Assembly: GCA_016794505.1 (NCBI GenBank)
Contig: JAEUJZ010000152.1
Span: forward strand, 1 to 64,000
Reading direction: 5' to 3'
DNA: 64,000 nt
Origin: Myxococcales bacterium
Lineage (GTDB): Bacteria > Myxococcota_A > Polyangia > Palsa-1104 > JAEUJZ01
Part shown: positions 27,061-36,113 of the stretch, one piece after another
How positions within the stretch are numbered: position 1 is the stretch's first letter
Layout of the letters: every line of letters starts with the position of its first letter
Translations under genes and position numbers: made by a program
Notes under the pieces: generated by a model
What the model was told of the DNA's origin: nothing
The model's input: only the letters and a program-made list of their open reading frames with translations
Database searches by the model: none

Positions 27061-28719
27061 TTATTTCCACAATTTCATTTTGTAGTGCCCCTTGGTGTTC
27101 GGTGATTCTTTGCGGCTGAGCGACTCTTTGCTGCCCAAGGCTTCCGGGCTGTGGGCGGGGGCCCTGGTCTCGCTGGGTCGACTGGTCACCGCGGCCTTTG
27201 GCGGGCTCTTTCCGGTCTTCGCTCGGATCTTGGTCGATTTGCCGGGCGAGGTCGGATCTGGGGGCGTGGGGGCAGATGCCGTGGGCGGGGCCGAGCCCGT
27301 CGATGGAGCCGCGGCAGGGGCCGGTGGTACCGCCGCACCCGGCGACGCGGGCGAAGGCGACGGCGCAGGGCCTTGCTCCGGGGGGCGCACCGTCAGCTCG
27401 GGTGGGGGCATCTGGTCGCGGCTCCCCGGCCGGGCTGCCCAGAAGAAGCCAGCGAGCCCGAGGCACGCCAGCAAGAAGCTGAGCGTCAGCCACTGCAGCG
27501 ACCGTCGGCGTGGTGATCCCGCTTGGGCCTGAGCTTGAGCCCGACTGGCGGCCCCCAGCTGAACTTCGGCGGTCTGGGCGACGGGGGCGCGTTCTCGTGA
27601 CGGCTCTGCCAGGCGCTTGAGCAAGAAGCCCGGCCCGCTGTCGTCGCGCGTGGGACCTTGGCCGCTCGCAGAGCTGCTGGGCCGAAGGGCGCCGTCACCG
27701 TCGCTGAGCCCGGTCGATGGCAGGCCTTGTAGCTCGGCCAGAACCTGTTCCATGCTGGGCCGCGCATCGATTTTCTTTTCCAGCATGCGATGCACCAGCG
27801 CCGCGAGCTGGGGCTGCAGACTCGGAACTCGCTTGGCCAGGTCGGGCACCGGGAAGAACAGGTGCATTGCATACAGCTCTCCGACGCTGTCCGACACAAA
27901 AGGGGGCTCCCCATAGAACAGCTCATAGGCGATGATGCCCAGCGCATAGACGTCGCTGCGTTCTTCCGCAGGCTTGGTACCGCCGCACTGCTCAGGGGAC
28001 ATGTACATCGGGGTGCCGAGTACGACGCCGGTACGCGTCTTTACAGACTGCGGAGCGAACCCGCCCTGGCCCAGTGCAGCGGGCTGAGCGGGACCGCCGG
28101 CCGGGGCTGCCTTGGCTCCGTTTGCTGGGGACGTCGCGGCCCCCAGCGCTTCCGAGCTGCTCTCTTCAGGCTGCGGCAAGAGCTTGGCCAAGCCGAAGTC
28201 TAGGAGCTTCGCCCGCACGCCGCCCGCGACGGTATCGTCGGGGATGAGCATGATGTTTTCGGGCTTTAGATCCCGGTGAATGATGCGCTGCTTGTGGGTC
28301 AGCGTCAGGGCCGACGCCAACTGACGCAGCAGGTTGAGCGAGCTGCTGCCCAGATACTGCTGCTGCAGGCGGGTGCGTAGCGACTCGCCGGCAATGAACT
28401 CCATGATGATGTAGCCGAGACCCTCCTCGCTGCTCGCTGGAGTGCTGGCCGACGTATACGTCCCGTGCTCATAGATGGTGACCAAGCACGGATGCGAGAC
28501 CATGCTGATGGCCTTGGCTTCCAGAAAGAAGCGGGCTTGCTGGGTGGGGTCCAGACGGGAACGACCGCGCAGGATCTTGATCGCCGCGCGGCGGCCCAGC
28601 TCGGTATGCACGGCTTCATAGACAGAGCCCATGCCGCCTTCCCCGATCTTGCGCAAGACGCGGTAGCTGCTGATCTTTTGATCAATCAGCGGGTCTTGCT
28701 GGATAGGTTCCACGGTCAT
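27061..28719 (-). CDS. Hanks-type Ser/Thr protein kinase, membrane-anchored
   Basis: 552 residues from the ATG at 28719 (a GTG at 28761 would add 14). The kinase domain (about 18-330) has GEGGMGSVYEA, AAIKIL, HRDLKPENI, DFGLAK and GTPMYMSPEQ, so it should be active. Between DFG and the APE-equivalent there is an unusual Ala/Gly/Pro/Ser-rich insertion of about 55 residues in the activation segment. After a Ser/Arg-rich linker comes one membrane helix (LTLSFLLACLGLAGFFW). A Pro/Ala/Thr-rich external part with a basic, Lys-rich end follows. It heads the operon with the TPR and NHL genes, suggesting they share one envelope signalling task. Its promoter region is shared with the divergent dimethylformamidase-like gene. 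Confidence 0.95.
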   Translation of the reverse strand: MTVEPIQQDPLIDQKISSYRVLRKIGEGGMGSVYEAVHTELGRRAAIKILRGRSRLDPTQQARFFLEAKAISMVSHPCLVTIYEHGTYTSASTPASSEEGLGYIIMEFIAGESLRTRLQQQYLGSSSLNLLRQLASALTLTHKQRIIHRDLKPENIMLIPDDTVAGGVRAKLLDFGLAKLLPQPEESSSEALGAATSPANGAKAAPAGGPAQPAALGQGGFAPQSVKTRTGVVLGTPMYMSPEQCGGTKPAEERSDVYALGIIAYELFYGEPPFVSDSVGELYAMHLFFPVPDLAKRVPSLQPQLAALVHRMLEKKIDARPSMEQVLAELQGLPSTGLSDGDGALRPSSSASGQGPTRDDSGPGFLLKRLAEPSRERAPVAQTAEVQLGAASRAQAQAQAGSPRRRSLQWLTLSFLLACLGLAGFFWAARPGSRDQMPPPELTVRPPEQGPAPSPSPASPGAAVPPAPAAAPSTGSAPPTASAPTPPDPTSPGKSTKIRAKTGKSPPKAAVTSRPSETRAPAHSPEALGSKESLSRKESPNTKGHYKMKLWK

Positions 28720-29139
28720 GGCTGCATCCCGACTGGCTGCGATTCTCGCCGAGGCTAGCACGAGACCGCCCAGCTATTGTGGCCTAATTCCGACTGTGCT
28801 TCGTTGAAATTCACCGAGGCTGAAGCGTGCCCAACAGCTTGCGAATCTGCTGGGCCGCAGCTCGATCTGTAGATCGCAGGGACGGTCGCTGCATCGAACT
28901 AGTTCGATGGTCCGCCGGTACAGCGCCCTCTAGCATTCCCTGCGGTGGGGATCACCAAAGGCGATGCGGGAATGCGGGGCGCCGCGCCTCGTCAGGCTTG
29001 GCCTCTGTGCGCGATGTACCGGCCGCGTTCGTCGTTGACTGCTGCGCTGCGGCAGACAATGGCGGCGGCCAGGCTGCGGGCATATGGGCACAGCAGGGGG
29101 CTGGGCGCCCAGCGCTGTCTGTAAGAAGGGAAGAACACC
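28720..29139. other. divergent intergenic region with palindromes
   Basis: 420 bp between the leftward kinase operon and the rightward dimethylformamidase-like gene. It holds three palindromes (listed separately or in the findings), including GCTGGGCGCCCAGC at 29100-29113 just before the AAGGGAAG Shine-Dalgarno of the rightward gene. No supported ORF lies in it. Confidence 0.6.
28863..28909. promoter_or_regulatory. two related palindromes, candidate operators
   Basis: CGATCT-GT-AGATCG (28863-28876) and the perfect 18-bp palindrome CATCGAACTAGTTCGATG (28892-28909). The half-sites CGATCT and CGAACT differ at one base, and the centres are 31 bp apart, close to three helical turns. This looks like a paired binding site for a dimeric regulator of one or both divergent transcription units. 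Confidence 0.5.
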
Positions 29140-31656
29140 ATGCCGAATAAAGTACAGCTTGAAAATGCCTTGCTTGGAACTGACCAGTGGAAGCTTATTA
29201 ATCCTGTGCCGCTTTCAGTGCGAAATCCCAACGATTTCAGCACTGGCGCGCTTGAGGGATATGCGTCACTGACTAGTGTAAATGTGGGTGGCGATATCAG
29301 TCTTTATGTGCGAAGCACCGCGCCCACGTTCTCAATCGATATTTACCGCATGGGATACTATAATAATCTCGGTGGACGATTGATGAAGTCGATCCCCAGC
29401 GTGGCCAGTGTCGTGCAGCCGATGCCAGCTCCGCAAGACAGCAACAACTATGGCCTAGTGGAATGCGATTGGATAGAATCATACAGGCTGACCGTGCCTA
29501 CCGACTGGGTCAGTGGCGTGTACCTCGCCAAGCTGACCGCGCACGACGAAAATCAGTGGCAGTGCTATATCATCTTTGTAGTGCGCGAGGATGAGCGCCC
29601 CTCTGATGTCCTGATGCAGTGCAGCGTCAATACCTATCAGGCCTATAATGGATGGGGCGGGCGAAGTATCTATCATAGCTATTGCGTGGACGAGAAGAGC
29701 ATCTATACCAAGGTCTCCTTCAATCGTCCCTACTTCGCCGCTCATCGCGGCTATGCGAAGGAGAACAACGCTCCGGTGACGCCGTACGCCAGGGGCGCAG
29801 GCCACCTGTTTGCTCATTTCCCATTTGGTGTCTATGAGCAGGCCTGGGAATACAACATGATTCGCTGGCTAGAAAAAAATGGCTACGACGTCACGTATTG
29901 TACGAATATTGACGTCCATCGCGATGCCATGCTTCTTCTGTCGCATCGAGCCTTTATATCGGTTGGGCACGATGAATACTGGAGTCGCGAAATGCGGGTG
30001 AATGTCGAGATGGCCCGCGATCAAGGTGTCGATTTGCTAATCTGTGGCGGAAACTCGATCTATCGTCAAGTACGGCTGGAAAGTGACGCGCACGGTAACC
30101 CGTATCGCACGCTGGTCTGTCACAAACCCGATACATTTCCTGCAGTGGTCGATCCAGTGGCACTGCGAATCAAGGCTGGGGCTGGTACCGAGGATGATTT
30201 ATATCCCTATCCCAACGTGACTGGAGAGTTTAAAAAGATAGAGAGATATGAAGTAGACGTCGATTGGCCAGAGGCCACGCTGACCGGATCAACCTGGAAT
30301 GGAGGGGCGATTTATTGGGAAGACTTGACGGTAAAAGCGCCGGCTGACTGGATCTACAACGGCAGCAATGCCGTACCGAACCAGACGCTATCGAATATGG
30401 CCGGTTACGAGGTCGATGGCGACATGCCCAACTCGGTCAAGTATGCCCCCCCCAACCGTCGGATTCTCGCCTCCTCGGCGACTGGTGGGCTGGTTCAGGC
30501 CTATGCGGTCGATGGCGGAGCCACCGTCTTTTCCGCCGGCACGATCCACTGGAGCTGGGGACTTGATGACTGGGCGATCGAGGGCTGCTCGCCGGACAAT
30601 GGGCGACCGGCGAGCATAACCACCGACGCGGTGGTGCAGCGGATCACGAGCAACCTGCTCGCCCGCGCGGTCCAGAACATCGGCGCCGAGGCGCACTTCT
30701 TTGGCACCTACGGCAGTGGCTCTCTCGCCCCGCTGGGCCAGGTCTCGGGACTGCGGGTCAAGTGGCGCATGATCCCCGGCTCGTTTTCTGCGCCGCAGTC
30801 AACCGACGCGCTCTTTTACGATCCGACCACTGGCGAGGCCCAGTTCTATACGCTGCAGAAAAACGGCCCCCAGATCAGCCTCGTGCCCATAGGTGGCCTC
30901 TTCCGCGGCTGGCGCAAGTCGCTGCACATCATCGCCGGCACCTTCAGCAATAGCGGTCTGACCGATCTGCTCTTTTTTGACCGCGCGACGGGCGAGGCGC
31001 AGTTCTACCGCACCGATGGCAAGGGCAACCTCCTGCCCAGTGCGCTGATTAACCTCCAGAACCTCGTTCCCAATGGCGCGCCGCACAGTGGCTGGCGCCG
31101 CACCTGGCAGATCATTCCCGGCCACTTCGGCGGGAACCCCAGCACCAACGATCTGCTCATCTACAATCCCGCGCGGGGCGAGCTGCAGTTCTACGCCACC
31201 AATGGCCAAGGCGGCATCCTGCCGCTCGGTGGGCTGCGCACGGGCTTCCGGCGGCGGCTGCAGATCGTGCCCGGACAGTTTAGGACCCGAGCCACTGCCA
31301 ACCCCGTCAGGACCGATCTGCTCTTTTATGACCCGATCAACGGGGATGCGGAATTCATGGAAGCCGACGGCATCGGCGGTGTTTCGCGGATCGGCAGCCC
31401 ACAAAGTGGCTGGCGCAAAGGCTGGCGGATCATCCCTGGCATCTTCGGCGGGACCACCCAGCTAACCGACCTGCTTCTGTACGAGCCGGCGACGGGAGAT
31501 GCGCACTTCTTCGCGTCCAATGGCGAGGGCGGCATTCTCCCCATCGGCGGTAGCATCTCGGGCTGGCGCCGGACCTGGCAGATCGTTCCCTTTAAGTTCC
31601 GCGACTGGCCGCAGACGGACCTCCTGTTCTTTGACTCCTTCGCGACCGTGCCGTAG
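29140..31656 (+). CDS. N,N-dimethylformamidase large-subunit-like protein with C-terminal repeats
   Basis: 838 residues; ATG at 29140 with AAGGGAAG upstream. Residues about 1-520 match the dimethylformamidase large-subunit (DMFA2) type: NTYQAYNGWGGRSIYHSY, FPFGVYEQAWEYNMIRWLEKNGYDV, SVGHDEYWSREMR and LLICGGNSIYRQVR. In that family the subunit carries a mononuclear iron site for amide hydrolysis; I cannot verify ligands here, and no small-subunit gene is near. Residues about 535-838 are six repeats of about 50 residues. Each has DLLFYDPxTGEAQFY, a LxPLGG or similar loop and GWRRTWQIIPGxF, resembling VCBS/FG-GAP or tachylectin-like propeller blades. No signal peptide is seen. GC falls clearly in the first 1.2 kb. 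Substrate is unknown; a surface- or sugar-binding amidase is a guess. Confidence 0.88.
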   Translation: MPNKVQLENALLGTDQWKLINPVPLSVRNPNDFSTGALEGYASLTSVNVGGDISLYVRSTAPTFSIDIYRMGYYNNLGGRLMKSIPSVASVVQPMPAPQDSNNYGLVECDWIESYRLTVPTDWVSGVYLAKLTAHDENQWQCYIIFVVREDERPSDVLMQCSVNTYQAYNGWGGRSIYHSYCVDEKSIYTKVSFNRPYFAAHRGYAKENNAPVTPYARGAGHLFAHFPFGVYEQAWEYNMIRWLEKNGYDVTYCTNIDVHRDAMLLLSHRAFISVGHDEYWSREMRVNVEMARDQGVDLLICGGNSIYRQVRLESDAHGNPYRTLVCHKPDTFPAVVDPVALRIKAGAGTEDDLYPYPNVTGEFKKIERYEVDVDWPEATLTGSTWNGGAIYWEDLTVKAPADWIYNGSNAVPNQTLSNMAGYEVDGDMPNSVKYAPPNRRILASSATGGLVQAYAVDGGATVFSAGTIHWSWGLDDWAIEGCSPDNGRPASITTDAVVQRITSNLLARAVQNIGAEAHFFGTYGSGSLAPLGQVSGLRVKWRMIPGSFSAPQSTDALFYDPTTGEAQFYTLQKNGPQISLVPIGGLFRGWRKSLHIIAGTFSNSGLTDLLFFDRATGEAQFYRTDGKGNLLPSALINLQNLVPNGAPHSGWRRTWQIIPGHFGGNPSTNDLLIYNPARGELQFYATNGQGGILPLGGLRTGFRRRLQIVPGQFRTRATANPVRTDLLFYDPINGDAEFMEADGIGGVSRIGSPQSGWRKGWRIIPGIFGGTTQLTDLLLYEPATGDAHFFASNGEGGILPIGGSISGWRRTWQIVPFKFRDWPQTDLLFFDSFATVP

Positions 31657-31801
31657 CCAGCAGACCCGACGATGAGCACCCCGCCGCCCGCCGCCACTTT
31701 TTCAACGCTCAGCTAGGCTAGGTCGTCGGCTTTGTGTATGGTGCCGGCGGTTTCGCGATGCGTTGGCTGCGGCTCGACGGCGTCGCGCTGGCGAGGTCAA
31801 C

Positions 31802-32758
31802 ATGCACTATCTGATCACTGGAGGGGCTGGGTTTGTCGGCTCCCATCTTGGCGAAGAGCTTTTGCAGCGCGGCCACCACGTGGCCATCATCGACGATTTG
31901 TCGACGGGAACGATCCACAACATCCGCCACTTAAAGACGAACCCGCGCTTTGAGTGCGTCATCGACACCTGTGCCAATCGTCCGCTTTTGGCGGAGCTAG
32001 TCGATGGTGCCGACGTGATCTTTCATATGGCGGCGGCCGTCGGCGTGCGCCTGATCGTCGAGAGCCCAGTTCGCACGATCGAGACCAACATCAAGCTGAC
32101 CGAGCTAGTCCTGGAAGCGGCGAGCAAGAAGCGCAAGCCGGTGTTCGTGGCCTCGACGTCCGAGTGTTACGGCAAGAGCTTGGAGATCCCCTTCCGCGAA
32201 GACCAAGATCTGGTCCTGGGCCCGTCGAGCAAAGGGCGATGGTCGTACGCCTGTTCCAAGCTGATCGATGAGTTTCTGGCCATTGCCTACTATCGCGAGC
32301 GCGGCCTGCCCACCGTTGTCGGTCGCTTGTTTAACACCGTCGGTCCGCGGCAGACCGGGCAGTACGGGATGGTGGTGCCGACGTTCGTGAAACAGGCGCT
32401 TTCGGGGGCTCCGGTGACGGTGTTCGGCGACGGCCAGCAGTCGCGTTGCTTCACGCATGTGCGCGATGTCGTGCGCGCTCTGATCCTGCTTATGGATCGC
32501 GCGGACAGCTACGGCGAGGTCTTCAACATCGGCAACACCGAAGAGGTCAGCATCCACGGCCTAGCCGAGCAGGTGGTGCAGCGCACGCAGTCCACAAGCC
32601 CCATCGTCCTGGTGCCCTATGAAAAGGCGTATGAGCCGGGCTTTGAAGACATGCCGCGCCGCGTGCCGGACATCCGCAAGATTCAGCGCCTAACCGGCTG
32701 GACGCCGACCTTGGGCCTGAGCCAAATCCTCGACGACGTGATCGCGTCGTTTCGCTAA
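31802..32758 (+). CDS. NAD-dependent epimerase/dehydratase (extended SDR)
   Basis: 318 residues from the ATG at 31802 (GAGG 6 nt before); an upstream GTG/ATG extension adds only a basic stretch. The extended short-chain dehydrogenase pattern is complete: TGGAGFVGSH for NAD binding, a Ser/Thr-rich segment VASTSECYGKS, the catalytic Y-x3-K (YACSK), and GRLFNTVGPRQ. The C-terminal FGDGQQSRCFTHVRDV and NIGNTEEVSI segments are typical of nucleotide-sugar enzymes such as UDP-glucose 4-epimerase, UDP-xylose synthase or GDP-mannose dehydratase. The exact substrate cannot be told. It seems to be transcribed alone; the next gene is convergent. It probably supplies sugars for surface polysaccharide. Confidence 0.92.
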   Translation: MHYLITGGAGFVGSHLGEELLQRGHHVAIIDDLSTGTIHNIRHLKTNPRFECVIDTCANRPLLAELVDGADVIFHMAAAVGVRLIVESPVRTIETNIKLTELVLEAASKKRKPVFVASTSECYGKSLEIPFREDQDLVLGPSSKGRWSYACSKLIDEFLAIAYYRERGLPTVVGRLFNTVGPRQTGQYGMVVPTFVKQALSGAPVTVFGDGQQSRCFTHVRDVVRALILLMDRADSYGEVFNIGNTEEVSIHGLAEQVVQRTQSTSPIVLVPYEKAYEPGFEDMPRRVPDIRKIQRLTGWTPTLGLSQILDDVIASFR

Positions 32759-32816
32759 GAGGTCGTTGGCGTAATCGGCCAATGATTCAAAGATAAGCAA
32801 GAATATGATTTAATCA

Positions 32817-34616
32817 TTAAGGCGGTGTCGTCGGGGCGGGCAGGGTGCGCAGGCGGGCTTCGGCATCGCGAATGTCGCGCAGGTACGGCGGCGACAGCGA
32901 TAGGAAGCGGCGATAGTGCTCAGCCGCTTGGGGTTTGTCGTCGGATCCGGGGCGGCTGCGCTGCAGCAGCAGATCGGCCAAGCGCTTGCGCGCATCGCTG
33001 TGCATGGGCTGCAGCGACACGGCTCGCTGGGCTTGCTCGATGGCGCGATCGATGTCGCCGCGCTGGCCCAGAAAGTCACTGCTGCGCAGCGCCTGCTCGG
33101 CATCCAGAAACGCGCGATAGTCGTCGCTGTGCAGCGTCTCGTCCTCGGGCAGATCGCGCACCAAGCCGCTGCCGTCCATGGCGACGGCGCTTGCGTCCCC
33201 GGCAGTGACACCGGGCGCAGTCAAGGGCTCTTGCGGCCGGGGGACATCGGCTAGCTCACGTCGCAGATCGAACGCGATATAGCGGCCCAGCGCGTGCGGA
33301 CCTTGGCCGATCCACAGGACGCGCGCCGTCGCATCCACCACCACCGAGTGCGTCGCGATCAGCGCATCGAGCGCGTTGCGATTGCCCAGGCCCAGCTTTT
33401 TTCCACCGACCCCGCGCTTGTCGCGCAGGATCGAAAGCGCAGTCTTTGGATCGATGTGGCCGCGGTGTTCGAGCAAAAGCTCGTCGACGCGGGCTTGGCG
33501 GGCTCCCGAGGTGAGCTCGGTGCGCAGGCGGTGGCTCTCGCGGTCGCTTTGAAACTCAGCCGACAGCGCGTGGTTGGCGACGCCCAGCACATCGTGACTG
33601 CGCCGCACGATGGATCGAGTGGGGGATCGCTCGACCACTGCGGCCTCTCGCAGGTTGCCGTCGCCCAGAAGATACAGATCAGGCACGAACACGGGCCGGC
33701 TTTGTACCAAGGCGATGGCCTCGTCCAGCGTGTGCGCGCTCTCCATGATCTCGCGCAGCACTAGCTCGACGGGCACGCCTGTGGTCCCCTTGTCGTCGCT
33801 GCGCAGCGCATTGAGCGAGGCATAGATGCCGGCGCTGTTGAGACCCGTTACGACTCCGGTCATGCCGGTCCAGGCCACGGATGCGAAGGCCAGCTTGCCC
33901 GGAGCGCTGGGGCGAAAGAACAAGACTGCTTTGTCGGCATCGAAGATCGGCGGGCCTTCAAAGTCGAAGTTGCGGCCCAGGATCAAGTGGCCTGCCGTCG
34001 CTGGATCGCCCTGTGCTGTGGCGTCGCGCATGGCGGCAAACGCCGTGCAGCCCAAAAGCGGAGAGTGCTCGATGGTCTGCGTGATGTCGTGCAGCGCGTG
34101 ATAGAAGACGATGCGGTGATAAAGCGGTAGGAAGTCGGCGTGAAGCTCAGGCTGCCCGAGCGAGAGTCCGGTCATCTCAAGCTGCATGTCCGGCGGGACG
34201 CTCGACAGCAAGCCGCGATAGCGCAAGAGCACGCCCAGGCGCATGAAGAACAGCGCGACCTGCGACGGGACATAGCGGCGCATCTCGCTGAACATGTACT
34301 CGTCAGTGCGCACCAGAAGCGGCGTGCCCAAGCGTGCGTGGGCATAGCCCAGCGAAAGCGGCTCGCCTTGCAGGTGGTATTCCCAGATGCCGCGCTCGCG
34401 GCTCATCCAGCTATCGCCGACAAAGGTGCGGCTGCCGACGGTGACAGCGCCAGGCTTGGGCAGGCTCGCAGCGCGGGCCACGGCGTCGGCGGGAGGCACG
34501 ATGCGCGTCCAGCGCAGGAACAGCGCATAGCCCAGCCACAGAACAGCCGCGGCCCCGAGCAGGCTTGTCACCCAGCGCCGCAGCCGTCGTTTTGCTCGCA
34601 CCTGCCCAGTTGCCAT
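32817..34616 (-). CDS. C45-type autoproteolytic acyltransferase/hydrolase (Ntn hydrolase) with TPR-like tail
   Basis: 599 residues. One N-terminal membrane helix (WVTSLLGAAAVLWLGYALFL) anchors the protein. The catalytic domain follows the acyl-CoA:6-aminopenicillanate acyltransferase/C45 pattern: LLGCTAFAAM with the likely nucleophile Cys190 that becomes N-terminal after self-cleavage, GRNFDFEGPP, TGVVTGLNSAGIYASLNAL and GVANHAL. Residues about 490-595 form two TPR-like helices (IDRAIEQAQRAVSLQPMHSDARKRLADLLLQRS). Family members hydrolyse or transfer acyl groups on amides such as penicillins, phospholipid-like amides or bile salts; substrate is unknown here. It follows the adenosine deaminase gene by 41 bp and is probably co-transcribed. 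Confidence 0.88.
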   Translation of the reverse strand: MATGQVRAKRRLRRWVTSLLGAAAVLWLGYALFLRWTRIVPPADAVARAASLPKPGAVTVGSRTFVGDSWMSRERGIWEYHLQGEPLSLGYAHARLGTPLLVRTDEYMFSEMRRYVPSQVALFFMRLGVLLRYRGLLSSVPPDMQLEMTGLSLGQPELHADFLPLYHRIVFYHALHDITQTIEHSPLLGCTAFAAMRDATAQGDPATAGHLILGRNFDFEGPPIFDADKAVLFFRPSAPGKLAFASVAWTGMTGVVTGLNSAGIYASLNALRSDDKGTTGVPVELVLREIMESAHTLDEAIALVQSRPVFVPDLYLLGDGNLREAAVVERSPTRSIVRRSHDVLGVANHALSAEFQSDRESHRLRTELTSGARQARVDELLLEHRGHIDPKTALSILRDKRGVGGKKLGLGNRNALDALIATHSVVVDATARVLWIGQGPHALGRYIAFDLRRELADVPRPQEPLTAPGVTAGDASAVAMDGSGLVRDLPEDETLHSDDYRAFLDAEQALRSSDFLGQRGDIDRAIEQAQRAVSLQPMHSDARKRLADLLLQRSRPGSDDKPQAAEHYRRFLSLSPPYLRDIRDAEARLRTLPAPTTPP

Positions 34617-34657
34617 CTGCTAGAGCCTTGTCTCCGACTGCCCCAACCGACCCGGAC

Positions 34658-35923
34658 CTAGATCGTGTTTTTCAGCAGTTCGTCATACGAGACACGGCGC
34701 AGCACGTCTTCATAGGCCTCGATGCACTGCCGTACCCACTTGCGCTTATTGGCATATGTATCGTGGAAGAAGCTGCGCTTAAAGCCATAAATGATGAGGT
34801 TCTTGAACTGTTTCTCGCTGAGCTTGAATGTCTTGAGCGCCAGCATAATCTCGTTCGAGACCGAGGTCTTGCTGACGGTGCGGTTATCGGTGCAAATCGT
34901 GACACTTAGCTCGCGGGCCAGCATGTGCTGGAATGCATGCTTGTTCAGTGTGCCGATGCTTGGGTTGGTCTGCATGTTGCTGGTCAAGCAGACCTCAATG
35001 GTAATGCGGTGAGCGGCTATGTAATTACATAGCTCTTCGATGTATTCGGCCTTATCGGGAATGCTCTCATCGTTTTCTATCTTTTCGATGTTAAACAGGT
35101 AATAGCCATGGCCGATGCGGTCGGCGTGCAGGTCGGTAATCGCTTGGAAGATCGATGGAGCGCCATAGGCTTCGCCTGCGTGAACCGTCTTGGCCATGAA
35201 GTGCTGGTGCGCGTACTGAAATGCCCGTCGGTGCTGCGAGGCAGGGTAGCCATTTTCAGCCCCCGCCAGGTCAAAGCCGACGATGGGAATGCCCTGCTCG
35301 TCCCGGATGCGCACGGCACCCTGCGCCAGCTCGTACGAAGCGAGCTCGCGAATGCTTTTTAACGTTGAATAGGAATGTACGTTGACGAGATTGCCGTAAT
35401 AGTCCGAGAAATTGCCATCGAAATAACGCATGGCGCAGACGATGATGCCGTACTGGAAGGGTGGCTCTAGGCCATCGCGAACCGTTGAGCGCTGATTGAA
35501 CTCTTGCTGAGCGCGATATAGACCTTTGTTCGCACTTTCAAGAACTTTGCGCATATCCATATTTTTATTTATATGCAATTGAGGCGCGAATCGAACTTCG
35601 ATATATCGAACGCCTTCTTCTTGATTGTCAATCGCCAATTCGTATGCGATGCGTTCGATATTTTCGGGGCTCTGCATCACCGCGCAGGAATAGCCAAACG
35701 TCGTCAAATACTCTTCCAGATCGCGGTAATGCGATTTGAACACCAGCTGATCGAGTCCGTCCGCGGTGTAGCTGGGCAGCTTGACGCCCTCGCGCTGGCC
35801 AAGCTCGGCAATGGTCGCCAGGCGGATCGAGCCGTCGAGGTGCAGGTGCAGATCGGTCTTGGGGATCTGCTGGATCAGCTCGGCGAGGGTGGTGATGGGG
35901 GCCTGCTGCGGCTGGGTGGTCAT
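34658..35923 (-). CDS. adenosine deaminase family protein
   Basis: 421 residues; ATG at 35923 with GAAGGGA 9 nt upstream. Metal and catalytic motifs are complete: DLHLHLDGS (H26, H28), HAGEAYGAPSI (His and the catalytic Glu), DRIGHG and CTDNRTVS (metal Asp). Adenosine deaminases convert adenosine or deoxyadenosine to inosine; a relative acting on a modified nucleoside is possible. The protein is longer than the usual 330-350 residues, owing to an insertion of about 25-30 residues after RFAPQLHINKNMDMRKVL and a longer C-terminus. Base composition over about 34700-35650 is lower in GC than the neighbours, which may mark horizontal acquisition. It is paired with the downstream Ntn-hydrolase gene. 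Confidence 0.93.
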   Translation of the reverse strand: MTTQPQQAPITTLAELIQQIPKTDLHLHLDGSIRLATIAELGQREGVKLPSYTADGLDQLVFKSHYRDLEEYLTTFGYSCAVMQSPENIERIAYELAIDNQEEGVRYIEVRFAPQLHINKNMDMRKVLESANKGLYRAQQEFNQRSTVRDGLEPPFQYGIIVCAMRYFDGNFSDYYGNLVNVHSYSTLKSIRELASYELAQGAVRIRDEQGIPIVGFDLAGAENGYPASQHRRAFQYAHQHFMAKTVHAGEAYGAPSIFQAITDLHADRIGHGYYLFNIEKIENDESIPDKAEYIEELCNYIAAHRITIEVCLTSNMQTNPSIGTLNKHAFQHMLARELSVTICTDNRTVSKTSVSNEIMLALKTFKLSEKQFKNLIIYGFKRSFFHDTYANKRKWVRQCIEAYEDVLRRVSYDELLKNTI

Positions 35924-36113
35924 GCCAGAATCCCTTCTCCCTTAGGGCCTAGAGTTGCGGGGCGGGTGTTCTACCCCTCGTACGCGGATTGGGCGGCTGG
36001 ATCAAGCGCTATGTGCAGGCCAAGGACATCGCTGCGGGGGCGGAACGAGACCCGCGCGCGTCCGCAGCAGGTCCGGGGCAGACGCGTGCCGAGCGGCGTG
36101 ATAGCGTGCCGAC

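Noticed and set aside
32770..32816. AT-rich imperfect inverted repeat (AATGAT ... ATCATT) between convergent genes as a terminator
   Set aside because: The arms are only 6 bp, all but one A-T, with a loop of about 26 nt; too weak to call.
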